Origin: Rhodocyclaceae bacterium
GTDB taxonomy: Bacteria > Pseudomonadota > Gammaproteobacteria > Burkholderiales > Rhodocyclaceae
DNA: 64,000 bases
Assembly (NCBI GenBank): GCA_030824275.1
Contig: JAVBXY010000005.1
Location: 1 to 64,000 of the forward strand
Direction of reading: 5' to 3'
Shown: one piece after another, positions 35,996-44,988 of the stretch
Layout: each line of letters begins with the position of its first letter
Numbering within the stretch: position 1 is the stretch's first letter
Notes under the pieces: generated by a model
Database searches by the model: none
The model's input: the letters and a program-made list of their open reading frames with translations, nothing else
What the model was told of the DNA's origin: nothing
Program-made: the position numbers and the translations under genes

Positions 35996-37213
35996 GTGAT
36001 CAGGAAAATTGCCGTCGACCAGCTTGCGGTAGGCATGTTCATTCATGACTTCAACTGCGGCTGGATGGATCATCCCTTCGTCACCAACCAGATGCTGATC
36101 AAGGATCAGGCCAACATCCAGAAGGTGATCGATGCGGGGATTCGCGAGCTCTACATCGATACGCAGCAGGGCAAGGATGTGGCCACCGCAGAAGGCGAAG
36201 CACCGCCACCGACCGCGGAGGAGGTGCGCGTCGAGATTGATCAGAAGATCGCGGAAATCGTCGCGGCGGCACCGATCGTCATCCCGGTGCCGACACTCGC
36301 CGAAGAGGTCAAGCGGGCCCGCAAGCTCCATCACGATGCCAGCAAGCTGATCGGCACCATGATGACCGACATCCGCCTCGGCAAACAGATCGAGGTGGAT
36401 CAGTGCGAGCCCCTGGTCGAGAACATCATCGACTCGATCTTCCGTGTTCCCGGCGCGCTTTTGCCGCTGGCCCAGGTCAAGACCCAGGACGAGTACACCT
36501 TCCAGCATTCGGTGTCGGTGGCGGCGCTGTCCGTGGCTTTCGGCCGTGCCCTCGATCTGCCGCGCGAGGAAATCAAGCAACTGGCGCTGGGCGGCCTGCT
36601 GCACGATGTCGGCAAGGCAAAGGTGCCGCTGGTGATTCTCAACAAGCCGGGCAAGCTGACCGACGAGGAGTTCGGCGTCATGAAGCGCCACGCCCGGGCC
36701 AGTGCCGAGTTGCTGGAAAAGACGCCGGGCGTCAGCGAGATCGCCCTCAAGGCCGCCGCCCAGCACCACGAACGTTACGACGGCACCGGCTATCCGCTGG
36801 GTCTGAAGGGCGACGAAATCAGCCTGCATGGACAGATGCTGGCCATCGTTGATGTCTACGACGCCATCACCTCATTGCGCATTTACCACAAGGGCATGCC
36901 GCCGACGGAAGCGCTGCGCAAGATGTTCGAGTGGAGCAAGTTCCATTTCAATCCGCGCCTGGTGCAGGCTTTCATCAAGGGCATCGGCATTTATCCGGCG
37001 GGCTCGCTGGTGCGCATGGAGAGCGGGCGGATGGGCATCGTCCGCGAAGTAGTGGCGGCCAAGCTGCTCCAGCCAGTGGTGAAAATTTTCTTCCATGCCG
37101 AACGCCAGTGCTATCTCGATCCGGAAACCATCGACCTGTCGTTGTCTCAGGACAAGATCGTTGCCCACGAATCCTTCGAGAAGTGGAAGATCGACCAGGC
37201 GCAGTGGCTGTAA
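35996..37213 (+). CDS. HD-GYP domain c-di-GMP phosphodiesterase
   Basis: Probably hydrolyses cyclic di-GMP. The 405-residue protein has an N-terminal DUF3391 domain (about 1-130) and an HD-GYP domain (about 160-340): LLHDVGKAKVP with the HD pair, and QHHERYDGTGYPLGL with the HHExxDGxGYP signature. It starts with GTG at 35996, with AGGGGTGG upstream. It could link to the c-di-GMP-binding pilus ATPase gene mshE 20 kb to the right, but that is inference. Confidence 0.93.
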   Translation: MIRKIAVDQLAVGMFIHDFNCGWMDHPFVTNQMLIKDQANIQKVIDAGIRELYIDTQQGKDVATAEGEAPPPTAEEVRVEIDQKIAEIVAAAPIVIPVPTLAEEVKRARKLHHDASKLIGTMMTDIRLGKQIEVDQCEPLVENIIDSIFRVPGALLPLAQVKTQDEYTFQHSVSVAALSVAFGRALDLPREEIKQLALGGLLHDVGKAKVPLVILNKPGKLTDEEFGVMKRHARASAELLEKTPGVSEIALKAAAQHHERYDGTGYPLGLKGDEISLHGQMLAIVDVYDAITSLRIYHKGMPPTEALRKMFEWSKFHFNPRLVQAFIKGIGIYPAGSLVRMESGRMGIVREVVAAKLLQPVVKIFFHAERQCYLDPETIDLSLSQDKIVAHESFEKWKIDQAQWL

Positions 37214-37231
37214 GGCCCGCTGCGACCTGAA

Positions 37232-37822
37232 CTACTCGTCGGTGTCGTCGGTCGCCGTCTCACCAGCACCGACTTTTTCTGCAGACTGCTCTTCCAGCTC
37301 CCGCAGTTCTTTGAATAGCTCGCGAAAAGCGCGCGGTGGCTTTTTCTGCTCAGCTTCCTTCACGGCATTGCGACGCAACTGGCGCAGGCGCGTGATGTCG
37401 GCGCCGGGATAATCGCGGGCGACTTCCTGAAATACCCCATCGTCTTCGATCAGCCGGGCACGCAGGCGCTCCAGCCGGTGCTGCTTGGCGTTGGCGGCGG
37501 CGGAGACGCCACGAACTTCGTCTAGGGCTGCTTGCAGCGGTTCGACGTCGACGCCACGCATGAGCTTGCCGATCAGTTGCATCTGGCGGCGCTTGGCTTC
37601 GTGCTTGGTGAAACGCTGAGCATCGGCGATGGCGTCGCGCAGGTTTTCCGGCATTTCGATCTTCTTCAGCCTATCCGACGACAGGGCGACCAACTCGGCG
37701 CCCATGGCCTGGAGCGCCGCCATGTCACGCTTTCTTTGCGATTTGCTGGGGCCGTCGTAGAGATCGTCGCCGGATTCCATGGCCTCGTCGGCATCCGCGG
37801 GTAAGATTGGTGTTTTGTTCAT
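37232..37822 (-). CDS. darP: Ribosome-associated protein DarP/YjgA (DUF615)
   Basis: A 196-residue protein of the DUF615 family, which helps late 50S subunit assembly. The core has GPSKSQRKRDMAALQAMGAEL and FTKHEAKRRQMQLIGKLMR. The last 13 residues include VGAGETA from a repeat copy, so the C-terminus has been extended or replaced. It is convergent with the HD-GYP gene and divergent from pmbA. Confidence 0.92.
   Translation of the reverse strand: MNKTPILPADADEAMESGDDLYDGPSKSQRKRDMAALQAMGAELVALSSDRLKKIEMPENLRDAIADAQRFTKHEAKRRQMQLIGKLMRGVDVEPLQAALDEVRGVSAAANAKQHRLERLRARLIEDDGVFQEVARDYPGADITRLRQLRRNAVKEAEQKKPPRAFRELFKELRELEEQSAEKVGAGETATDDTDE
37253..37277 (-). repeat. 25-bp dispersed repeat at the end of darP
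   Basis: On the minus strand: AAAAGTCGGTGCT then GGTGAGACGGCG. It is in sense orientation and encodes Lys-Val-Gly-Ala-Gly-Glu-Thr-Ala close to the C-terminus. Its substitutions keep the reading frame open. Confidence 0.8.
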
Positions 37823-37837
37823 GGTAAGGATTGTCGC

Positions 37838-39175
37838 ATGTCCCAGGGTTTCAGCCATTCCCAAGACGCCTTGCGCCAGTTGGCGCAGGACGTGCTCGAT
37901 CACGCCGCCGGTATCGGCGCCACGGCCTGCGAGGTCGATGTTTCCGAGGGTTTCGGCCAATCGGTGACGGTACGCAAGCAGGCGGTGGAGACCATCGAAT
38001 ACAACCGCGACAAGGGCCTCGGCGTCACCATTTATGTCGGCCAGCGACGCGGTTATGCCAGCAGCTCCGATTTTTCCGCAGCGGCCGTGCGGGCCACGGT
38101 GGATGCGGCCCTGTCCATCGCCCGCTTTACCGCCGAGGACGATTGCGCCGGCCTGCCCGACGCGGCCCTGCTGGCGAAGACGCCGATGGACCTGGATCTG
38201 TTCCACCCCTGGCACATCAGCATCGAAGAAGCCATCGAGACGGCCCGCCGCTGCGAGCAGGCGGCCTTCGACGTCAGTCCGCTGGTGAAGAACTCCGAGG
38301 GCGCCAGCATTTCCGCGCAGCAGTCCCAATTCATTTCCGCCAACAGCCTGGGCTTCATGGACGGCTTCGCCACCTCGCGGCACTACGTGTCTGCCTCGGT
38401 GATTGCTGGCGAGGGCGACGAGATGCAGCGCGACGACTGGTACGTGACCAAGCGCGATGCCGGCGAATTCCCGGCGCCCGAAGCCATCGGCGCCTACGCG
38501 GCGCGGCGAGCCCTGTCCCGCCTGGGCGGACGCAAGCTGGGGACGCGCAAGTGCCCGGTGATTTTCGAGGCGACTTTGGCGGCGGGTCTGATCGGCAATT
38601 TCACCCACGCCATCTCCGGTGGTGCGCTGTATCGCAAGACCTCCTTTCTGGTCGACAGCCTCGGCAAGCAAATCTTCCCCGACTTCGTCCAGATCGAGGA
38701 GCAGCCCCATCTGCGCGGCGCGCTGGCCTCGTCACCTTTCGACGACGACGGCGTGGCGACGCGAGATCGCGTGCTGGTGAAGGACGGCGTGGTCGAAGGC
38801 TATTTGCTCTCCACCTATTCGGCGCGCAAGCTGGGCATGCAGACCACGGGCAATGCCGGTGGCGCCCACAACATGCTGATCAAGTCGGGCAAGCACGACC
38901 TCAAAGGCCTGCTCAAGGAAATGGGCACCGGCCTGCTGGTTACCGAACTGCTCGGCCAGGGCGTGAACTACGTGAACGGCGACTACTCGCGCGGCGCCGC
39001 CGGCTACTGGGTGGAGAAGGGTGAAATCGCCTACCCGGTGGAGGAGATCACCATCGCCGGTAACCTCAAGGATATGTTCAAGAACATCAGTGCCATCGGC
39101 AACGATGTGCTGGTGCGCGGCTCGAAACAGGTGGGCTCCATCCTTGTCAGCCGCATGACCGTGGCTGGTAACTGA
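37838..39175 (+). CDS. pmbA: Metalloprotease PmbA (TldE)
   Basis: The 445-residue TldE partner of the TldD/TldE protease, known for microcin B17 maturation and CcdA degradation in E. coli. Family motifs QAVETIEYNRDKGLGVTIYVG and TTGNAGGAHNML are present. The active-site HExxxH belongs to TldD, not to this subunit. That TldE helps to degrade CcdA is notable because a ccdA gene lies 14 kb upstream. Confidence 0.93.
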   Translation: MSQGFSHSQDALRQLAQDVLDHAAGIGATACEVDVSEGFGQSVTVRKQAVETIEYNRDKGLGVTIYVGQRRGYASSSDFSAAAVRATVDAALSIARFTAEDDCAGLPDAALLAKTPMDLDLFHPWHISIEEAIETARRCEQAAFDVSPLVKNSEGASISAQQSQFISANSLGFMDGFATSRHYVSASVIAGEGDEMQRDDWYVTKRDAGEFPAPEAIGAYAARRALSRLGGRKLGTRKCPVIFEATLAAGLIGNFTHAISGGALYRKTSFLVDSLGKQIFPDFVQIEEQPHLRGALASSPFDDDGVATRDRVLVKDGVVEGYLLSTYSARKLGMQTTGNAGGAHNMLIKSGKHDLKGLLKEMGTGLLVTELLGQGVNYVNGDYSRGAAGYWVEKGEIAYPVEEITIAGNLKDMFKNISAIGNDVLVRGSKQVGSILVSRMTVAGN

Positions 39176-39196
39176 GGACTGTCGTTGCGTAAAAAC

Positions 39197-39222
39197 AAAA
39201 GGCCCGCATTCGCGGGCCTTTT
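39197..39222. terminator. Bidirectional terminator between pmbA and dctP
   Basis: AAAAGGCCCGC and GCGGGCCTTTT form an 11-bp stem around ATTC, with T-runs on both sides. It lies in the 65-bp convergent gap. Confidence 0.9.
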
Positions 39223-39240
39223 GCATGGAGCTACAAAAGC

Positions 39241-40353
39241 TTACTTCTTCTTCGGAGCGGCCTTGGCAGTACCGCGACCGGTCTGCATGAAGTTGTCGAA
39301 GCCTGCCTCGGTAAAGCGGAACCACATGTTCTGCTCGTCGCGGAAGGCGGCGTAGTCACTGTAGATTTTCTTCCAGGCCGGGTTCTTGGCGGACAGGTCG
39401 GAGTACAGATCCATGGCGGCGGCGTGCGCAGCTTGCAAAATCGGCTTGCTGAAGGGGTGCAGCTTTGCGCCGTTAGCCACCAGGCGCTTGAGGGCGGCCG
39501 GGTTCTTGACGTCGTACTTGGCCTGCATGTCGATGTGGGCATGGGATGCGGCGGCGGCGAGGATGGCTTGATAGTCCTTGGGCAGCGCGTCGTAGGCCTT
39601 CTGGTTGACGTAGAGGGTCAGCTGCGGGCCACCTTCCCACCAGCCCGGGTAGTAGTAGTGCTTGGCAACCTTCTGGAAGCCGAGCTTCTCATCGTCATAA
39701 GGGCCAACCCACTCGGTGGCGTCAATGGTGCCTTTTTCCAGCGCTTGATAGATCTCGCCGCCGGGGATGTTCTGCGGCACGCCGCCGATGGCCGACAGCA
39801 CCTTGCCGCCGAAGCCGCCGATGCGCATTTTCAGGCCCTTGATGTCGGCCAGGGTCTTGATCTCCTTGCGGTACCAGCCGCCCATCTGGGCACCGGTGTT
39901 GCCGAGCGGGAAATTGACGATGTTGTACTGCTTGTAGAACTCGCGGAACAGCTTGAGACCATTGCCTTCGTACATCCAGGCGGTCATCTGGCGCGAATTC
40001 AGGCCGAAGGGAATTGCGCAGTCCATGGCGAAGGTATCGTCCTTGCCGAAGAAATAGTAAGGCGCGGTATGGGCGCACTCGACGGTGCCCTGCTGGACCG
40101 CGTCGACGACGCCGAATGCGGGCACCAGTTCGCCGCCGGCATGGACAGAGATGGTGAACTTGCCACCAGTGGCTTCACTCACGGTCTTGGCGAAGACGTC
40201 TGCGGCGCCGAAAATGGTATCGAGCGCCTTGGGGAAGCTGGATGCGAGACGCCAGCGGATTGCCGGGGCGGTTTGCGCATGAACTGCCGGTGCGGCACCG
40301 GCCGCCAGAATGCCGGCGATGCCGGCGTTTTGCAAAAATTTGCGACGTTCCAT
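39241..40353 (-). CDS. dctP: TRAP transporter solute-binding protein
   Basis: A 370-residue DctP-family periplasmic receptor. The N-terminus MERRKFLQNAGIAGILAAG has a twin-arginine motif and a cleavage site near VHAQ, so it is probably exported by Tat. Regions ASSFPKALDTIFGAADVFAK and GNTGAQMGGWYRKEI fit receptors for 2-oxo or other carboxylates with divalent cations. AGGAGA lies before the ATG. It is encoded after dctQ and dctM. Confidence 0.92.
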   Translation of the reverse strand: MERRKFLQNAGIAGILAAGAAPAVHAQTAPAIRWRLASSFPKALDTIFGAADVFAKTVSEATGGKFTISVHAGGELVPAFGVVDAVQQGTVECAHTAPYYFFGKDDTFAMDCAIPFGLNSRQMTAWMYEGNGLKLFREFYKQYNIVNFPLGNTGAQMGGWYRKEIKTLADIKGLKMRIGGFGGKVLSAIGGVPQNIPGGEIYQALEKGTIDATEWVGPYDDEKLGFQKVAKHYYYPGWWEGGPQLTLYVNQKAYDALPKDYQAILAAAASHAHIDMQAKYDVKNPAALKRLVANGAKLHPFSKPILQAAHAAAMDLYSDLSAKNPAWKKIYSDYAAFRDEQNMWFRFTEAGFDNFMQTGRGTAKAAPKKK

Positions 40354-40415
40354 GAAGTAATCTCCTGTTTTGTGGTTTGGTTGCTGCTGGTGTTGCTTGC
40401 TACTTGCGACCTTCG

Positions 40416-42179
40416 CTACTTGCCCTCTTTGAGTGACTGTTGCAGGGCTTTGGCTGGGTCTTCCTCCTCCTCCGAATTTTCTTCGGCATCCTTGTCTTCC
40501 TCTGTACTGGTGTCGTCCTCGATCGCTGGCTCCTCTACATCCATCGGGGCAGCTTCGAGTTGGATGTTATCCACGTTGGTGATTGGCTTACTGTCCAGGT
40601 TGCCAATTACGAGTGACGGCCAGGCGATCACGACGGCGACCATGATCAATTGCAGGACGATGAAGGCAATCGATCCCTTGTAGATCTGGTTGGTGGTGAC
40701 TGCCGGGATGCGCTGATTGGTGACCCGGTCGTTGTAGTCGCTCTTGGCGGCCACACTACGCAGGTAGAACAAAGCGAAACCGAAGGGTGGCGTGAGGAAG
40801 GAAGTTTGCAGGTTCATGGCGATGATGACGCCAAACCAGATCAGGTCGATTCCCATCTTCTCGGCCACCGGCGCCAGCAGCGGAACGACGATGAAGGCGA
40901 TCTCGAAGAAGTCGATGAACATGCCGAGAACGAAGACCAGCAAGGTGACGACGAGGATGAAGCCAAGTTGTCCGCCCGGTAGCTTGTCGAACAGGTGCTC
41001 GACGAAGAGATGGCCATCTGCGGCATTGAAGGTGAAGGAGAATACCGTCGAGCCGATCAGGATGAAGAGGACGAATACGGAGAGCTTGGTGGTGTTCTCC
41101 AGCGCCTGCGTTAGCAGGCTCATCGACAGCTTGCGTCGTGCCAGGGCCATGATGAAGGCTCCCAGCGCGCCCATGGCACCGCCTTCGGTCGGTGTGGCCA
41201 GACCGAGGAAAATGGTGCCAAGTACCAGGAAAATCAGCACCAGCGGCGGGATCAGGACGAAGGTGACGCGCTCGGTCAGCTGCGACAGCAGGCGCAGGCG
41301 GAACAGCCGGTTGGCCAGTGCCAGGCCGAGCGCCGTGAAGGAGGCGATGGTCATCGACAGGATCAGTATCTCGTCGGCGGGGGCATCGTTCTCGCGGCCA
41401 AGCCAGCTCTTCATCAGGCCGTCGTGCTGGGTGCTCCAGACATAGGCGACGCCGGCGGCGACCAGCAGCAGCAGGGCCAGTGACTTGTGGCCGGAGGCGC
41501 CGTTGGTTTCTTTGTAAATGCGGGCTTCGGCGGGCAGGGCGGGAACCCATGCGGGCTTGACGATGGCCACCGCGATGACGAACAGGGCATACAGCCCGAC
41601 CAGCAACAGGCCCGGCACCAGGGCGCCGGCATACATGTCGCCGACCGAGCGACCGAGCTGGTCGGCCATCACGATCAGCACCAGCGAAGGCGGGATGGCC
41701 TGCGCCAGGGTACCGGAAGCGGTGATGACGCCGGTGGCGATGGTGCGGTTGTAACCGTAGCGCAGCATGATCGGCAGCGAGATCAGGCCCATGGAAATTA
41801 CGGCTGCGGCGACGACGCCGGTAGTGGCGGCGAGCAGGGCACCGACGAAGATCACCGCGAGGGCGAGACCGCCGCGCACGGGGCCGAAGACCTGTCCGAT
41901 GGTCTCCAGCAGATCCTCGGCCATGCCGCTCTTCTCCAGGATGATGCCCATGAAGGTAAAGAACGGAATGGCCAGCAAAGTGTCGTTCTGCATGATGCCG
42001 AAGACACGCAGTGGCAGTGCCTGGAACAGCGAGGGCGGGAACATCCCCGCCTCCATGCCGAGGAAGCCGAAGAAGAGACCGCAGGCGGCCAGCGCGAAGG
42101 CAACGGGGAATCCCGTCAGCAGGAACAGCAGCAGACCGCAAAACAGCAGCGGGACAAAATTCTGGGCAATAAATAACAT
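40416..42179 (-). CDS. dctM: TRAP transporter large permease, with acidic tail
   Basis: The 587-residue large membrane subunit, with 12 or more hydrophobic segments and the DctM motif LLAIPFFTFMGIILEKSGM. It drives solute uptake with a sodium or proton gradient. It is about 150 residues longer than the usual DctM: an extra membrane and loop region lies near residues 210-290, and about 45 residues at the end are mostly Glu and Asp (EEPAIEDDTSTEEDKD region). Long DctM forms occur in several subfamilies. Confidence 0.92.
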   Translation of the reverse strand: MLFIAQNFVPLLFCGLLLFLLTGFPVAFALAACGLFFGFLGMEAGMFPPSLFQALPLRVFGIMQNDTLLAIPFFTFMGIILEKSGMAEDLLETIGQVFGPVRGGLALAVIFVGALLAATTGVVAAAVISMGLISLPIMLRYGYNRTIATGVITASGTLAQAIPPSLVLIVMADQLGRSVGDMYAGALVPGLLLVGLYALFVIAVAIVKPAWVPALPAEARIYKETNGASGHKSLALLLLVAAGVAYVWSTQHDGLMKSWLGRENDAPADEILILSMTIASFTALGLALANRLFRLRLLSQLTERVTFVLIPPLVLIFLVLGTIFLGLATPTEGGAMGALGAFIMALARRKLSMSLLTQALENTTKLSVFVLFILIGSTVFSFTFNAADGHLFVEHLFDKLPGGQLGFILVVTLLVFVLGMFIDFFEIAFIVVPLLAPVAEKMGIDLIWFGVIIAMNLQTSFLTPPFGFALFYLRSVAAKSDYNDRVTNQRIPAVTTNQIYKGSIAFIVLQLIMVAVVIAWPSLVIGNLDSKPITNVDNIQLEAAPMDVEEPAIEDDTSTEEDKDAEENSEEEEDPAKALQQSLKEGK

Positions 42180-42778
42180 CAGCGGATTTCCTCGGCGGCG
42201 TGGGCTGCGTGTTCCTCGATCTCGTGCCCGATCTCGTCGGTCGATTCGGTTTCAATATGGCTGATGGCATCCGGTCCCTGTCCCCGCAGGAAGGCAACGC
42301 GTTTGATCAGCTCCGATACGCCTTGCAGCAACAGCAGGGCAAAGCCCGCCGGGATCATGAGGAAGACCGGCCAGCGGATCAGACCGCCGGAGTTCTGCGA
42401 CATCTCGCCGCTGTTCCAGGCATTGACGAACGTCGGCCAGGACAGATCGATCAGCATGTAGCAGAGGGGAAACAGGAAAACGACGATGCCGACGATGTCG
42501 ATCCAGTTACGGGTCCGTGCCGACAGGTGGTTGGAGATGAAGTCGATGCGCACATGTGCATTCTTGAGGAATGCATAACCGGCGCCGAGGGTGAATACCG
42601 CAGCAAACAGGTACCACTGGATTTCCAGCAGGGCGTTGGAGCTGTTGTTGAACACTTTGCGCACGATGGCATTGCCGGCGCTGATGATCACGGCGGCGAG
42701 GATCAGCCAGATGATGTTGCGGCCGATCAGGGTGTTGATGCCGTCGACAGTACGGGAAACGCTTAGCAGTCCCTGCAT
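42179..42778 (-). CDS. dctQ: TRAP transporter small permease
   Basis: A 199-residue membrane protein with four hydrophobic segments, the scaffold subunit of the TRAP transporter. The ATG at 42778 (MQGLLSVSRTVDGI) was chosen because GGAGGAG lies 9 bases upstream; a GTG at 42796 would include the Shine-Dalgarno itself. Its stop overlaps the dctM start (TGATG). Confidence 0.88.
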   Translation of the reverse strand: MQGLLSVSRTVDGINTLIGRNIIWLILAAVIISAGNAIVRKVFNNSSNALLEIQWYLFAAVFTLGAGYAFLKNAHVRIDFISNHLSARTRNWIDIVGIVVFLFPLCYMLIDLSWPTFVNAWNSGEMSQNSGGLIRWPVFLMIPAGFALLLLQGVSELIKRVAFLRGQGPDAISHIETESTDEIGHEIEEHAAHAAEEIR

Positions 42779-42888
42779 TGAAGTTTTCTCCTCCACCGCG
42801 TGTGCGGTTGTTCTATTACCGGATGCGCGCCCGGGCAGAATGAAAGCTGCGCGCTAGTTTAACCATGAAACATGGGCGGAAAGCCGTA

Positions 42889-42904
42889 TTGTGGAAATCC
42901 ACAA
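42889..42904. promoter_or_regulatory. Perfect 16-bp palindrome upstream of dctQ
   Basis: TTGTGGAAATCCACAA, about 110 bases before the dctQ ATG. It may be an operator for the dct operon; the protein that binds it is unknown. Confidence 0.4.
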
Positions 42905-42947
42905 GGCGCTGGGTTAATCCTTGCAGCGACAGGGGTTTGCGGGGTGT

Positions 42948-42960
42948 TTCATGTCATGAA
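42948..42960. promoter_or_regulatory. Perfect 13-bp palindrome in the dct-lysR gap
   Basis: TTCATGTCATGAA, symmetric about the central T. It lies about 170 bases before dctQ. Function unknown. Confidence 0.3.
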
Positions 42961-43211
42961 CCGCGCATTCCCTCATCATGCTGTTGTGGCGCTTCGCTCC
43001 CGGTCGAAATTTGCGCGTCAGCCGATGCGCGCTGTCGGGCGCAAATTCTGGACTGAATGTTTTTGCATTTAAATAGGGATTTTTGTCGTACCGCTGTGCG
43101 TAAATGCAGAGGGGTTTGGGTACATTCATCCCAGAGGAATGTCTTGCGGAAACATGTACAGGGGTGCCGGGTATTGGCAGCGGCATGATTCGGTCTCCAT
43201 ATGATTGGTCT

Positions 43212-43226
43212 AGTGGTAAGACCACT
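43212..43226. promoter_or_regulatory. TGGT-N3-ACCA operator-like palindrome 1
   Basis: AGTGGTAAGACCACT fits the TGGT-N3-ACCA pattern bound by FadR/FCD-type GntR regulators such as PdhR, LldR and GlcC. It lies about 150 bases before lysR. Confidence 0.5.
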
Positions 43227-43306
43227 TATTTTTTGTGACTATATGAATTTTTCTGATTCTGGTCAAGAAATATTTTGTGGTTTGAACGGTTTGTTCCGAT
43301 TTGTAG

Positions 43307-43323
43307 AATTGGTCAGACCAATT
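43307..43323. promoter_or_regulatory. TGGT-N3-ACCA operator-like palindrome 2
   Basis: AATTGGTCAGACCAATT is a perfect 17-bp palindrome that closely fits the PdhR/LldR-type operator. It lies 53 bases before the lysR ATG. No GntR gene is in the window, so the regulator would be encoded elsewhere. Confidence 0.55.
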
Positions 43324-43375
43324 AAGGGGTTTGAGATAGGGCGAGCATGAAAATCACACAGCAAGGGGCCGGAGC

Positions 43376-44281
43376 ATGAGCGAGCTTCCAGAATGGACGG
43401 ATCTGCGCTATTTCCTCGAACTGGCCCGCGCCGGCACGCTGTCGGGCACGGCCCGTCGGCTGGGCGTCGAGCACACCACGGTGGCACGGCGCATCCAGCG
43501 CCTGGAGGCGGAGCTGAAAACGCCGCTGTTCGACCGTCGTCGCGAGGGCTATCAACTCACCGAGCTTGGTCAGGCCCTGCTGCCCCATGCCGAGGCCATG
43601 GAAAGTGCGGTGCTGGCTGCTGCCGAGCAGTTGGGCGGACCGCAGACGGCTGCGCGCGGCGCTGTCCGCCTCGGTGCGCCGGAGGTGTTCGGCACGCTGG
43701 TAGTGGCGCCGCGCATGCTGGCGCTGTTCGAGCAGCACCCGGACCTGCGCGTGCATCTGCTGCAACTGCCGCGCTTTGCCAACCTGGCCAACCGCGAGGC
43801 CGACCTCGGCGTCATGCTCGATCCGCCCGAGAGCGGCCGTTTCGTGGTCACCCGGCTGGTGGACTTCCATTACTACCTCTATGCCGCGCCAGCCTATCTC
43901 GCCGCCCATCCGCCCATCCATGGCCGCGATGACCTGGAGGGCCATGTCTTCGTCGACTACGTGCAGGACCAGTTGATGAGCGCCGGCCTCAACTACCTGG
44001 ACGAGTTTGGTTTCGAGCCGCAGCGACGCTTTTGCTGCACCGGCATGCTGGCCCAGTACGAGGCGGCGGTGAGTGGACTGGGCTTGGTCATGGCGCCGCC
44101 TTATGCGGTGGCCGCTGGCGACAGCCGCCTGGTGCGGGTGCTGCCCGAGAAAATCCGCGCCGAACGCAGCCTCTGGCTGGTGGCGCCCACCGACCTGTTC
44201 CGCCTGCGCCGGGTGCGGGTGGTGTGGGACCACCTGCGTCGCATCGCCGAGCAGAACCCGGGCCTGTTTCGCAGTTTATGA
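43376..44281 (+). CDS. LysR-family transcriptional regulator
   Basis: A 301-residue regulator with the N-terminal helix-turn-helix (about 8-60: GTLSGTARRLGVEHTTVARRIQRLEAEL) and a LysR substrate-binding domain. It is divergent from dctQMP, so control of the TRAP transporter or an uptake-linked pathway is a fair guess. The ligand cannot be told from sequence. GGAGC precedes the ATG. Confidence 0.88.
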   Translation: MSELPEWTDLRYFLELARAGTLSGTARRLGVEHTTVARRIQRLEAELKTPLFDRRREGYQLTELGQALLPHAEAMESAVLAAAEQLGGPQTAARGAVRLGAPEVFGTLVVAPRMLALFEQHPDLRVHLLQLPRFANLANREADLGVMLDPPESGRFVVTRLVDFHYYLYAAPAYLAAHPPIHGRDDLEGHVFVDYVQDQLMSAGLNYLDEFGFEPQRRFCCTGMLAQYEAAVSGLGLVMAPPYAVAAGDSRLVRVLPEKIRAERSLWLVAPTDLFRLRRVRVVWDHLRRIAEQNPGLFRSL

Positions 44282-44308
44282 TGCGGCTTTTGTTGCCACT
44301 CCTGCCCC

Positions 44309-44941
44309 ATGCCCACCCGCATCTGCCTCGTCCGCCATGGTGAAACCGACTGGAACGCCGAAAAGCGGCTCCAGGGCCAGATCGACATCGATCTCAATGC
44401 CGTTGGCGAATCCCAGGCCGCCGCCGTGCGCCCCGGCCTCGTCCATCACCGATTCACTGCCGCCTACAGCTCCGACCTGAGTCGTGCCTGGCGTACGGCG
44501 CAGATCGCCACGCATGGCCTCGGGCTCGCCGTGTCGCCAGCGCCGACTTTGCGTGAGCGCCACTACGGCGACTATCAGGGGCTGACCACGGACGAGGCGG
44601 TCCATCGCCATCCTGAAATGCATCGCCAGCATGCGGCCCGCAGCCTGCACTACGACTATGGCAGCGGCGAATCCCTGGCGGACTTCGCGCAACGGGTGAT
44701 GGACAGCTTGGCCGAACTTGCGGCCCGTCATCGTGGCGAGAGCATCCTGGTCTTCACCCATGGCGGCGTGCTCGATGTCGTCTATCGCGCCGCCGTCGGC
44801 CGCGACCTGGAAGCGCCCCGTGATTTCCCCATCCCCAACGCGGCGCTGAACTGGCTGGAGCATCGGGACGGACACTGGCAGCTGATTTCCTGGGCCGATC
44901 GCGCCCACCTCGAACGCGCGCTGGACGAGGTCGCGGAGTAA
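44309..44941 (+). CDS. Histidine phosphatase family protein (GpmB/CobC-like)
   Basis: A 210-residue member of the phosphoglycerate mutase-like phosphatases. His10 in [11 protein letters not shown] is the phospho-acceptor; the second His lies in FTHGGVLD, and the [11 protein letters not shown] segment holds the acid residue. The Ser-Pro-Ala-Pro-Thr-Leu stretch just before LRER is encoded by an antisense copy of the 25-bp repeat. The substrate is unknown; it could be a cobalamin-pathway or general phosphatase. Confidence 0.87.
   Translation: MPTRICLVRHGETDWNAEKRLQGQIDIDLNAVGESQAAAVRPGLVHHRFTAAYSSDLSRAWRTAQIATHGLGLAVSPAPTLRERHYGDYQGLTTDEAVHRHPEMHRQHAARSLHYDYGSGESLADFAQRVMDSLAELAARHRGESILVFTHGGVLDVVYRAAVGRDLEAPRDFPIPNAALNWLEHRDGHWQLISWADRAHLERALDEVAE
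44527..44551 (-). repeat. 25-bp dispersed repeat in the phosphatase gene
   Basis: On the minus strand it reads CAAAGTCGGCGCT then GGCGACACGGCG, opposite to the gene. It lies at a loop just before a conserved catalytic motif. Confidence 0.7.
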
Positions 44942-44988
44942 AATCACGCCCTTTTCCCCCTTCCCTTCCTTTTTCGCAGGAACCCGCC

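Larger units (their letters stand above)
42779..43375. other. 597-bp divergent regulatory gap between dctQ and lysR
   Basis: I see no credible gene here; short reading frames lack ribosome sites and homologue-like content. The region is richer in A+T than its flanks, above all at 43200-43330, and holds four separate palindromes (listed individually). It must contain the dct and lysR promoters. Confidence 0.7.

Noticed and set aside
42865-43056. A possible small gene of 63 codons in the dctQ-lysR gap
   Set aside because: No ribosome site, Cys-rich unlikely composition and no recognisable homology; it overlaps a palindrome.
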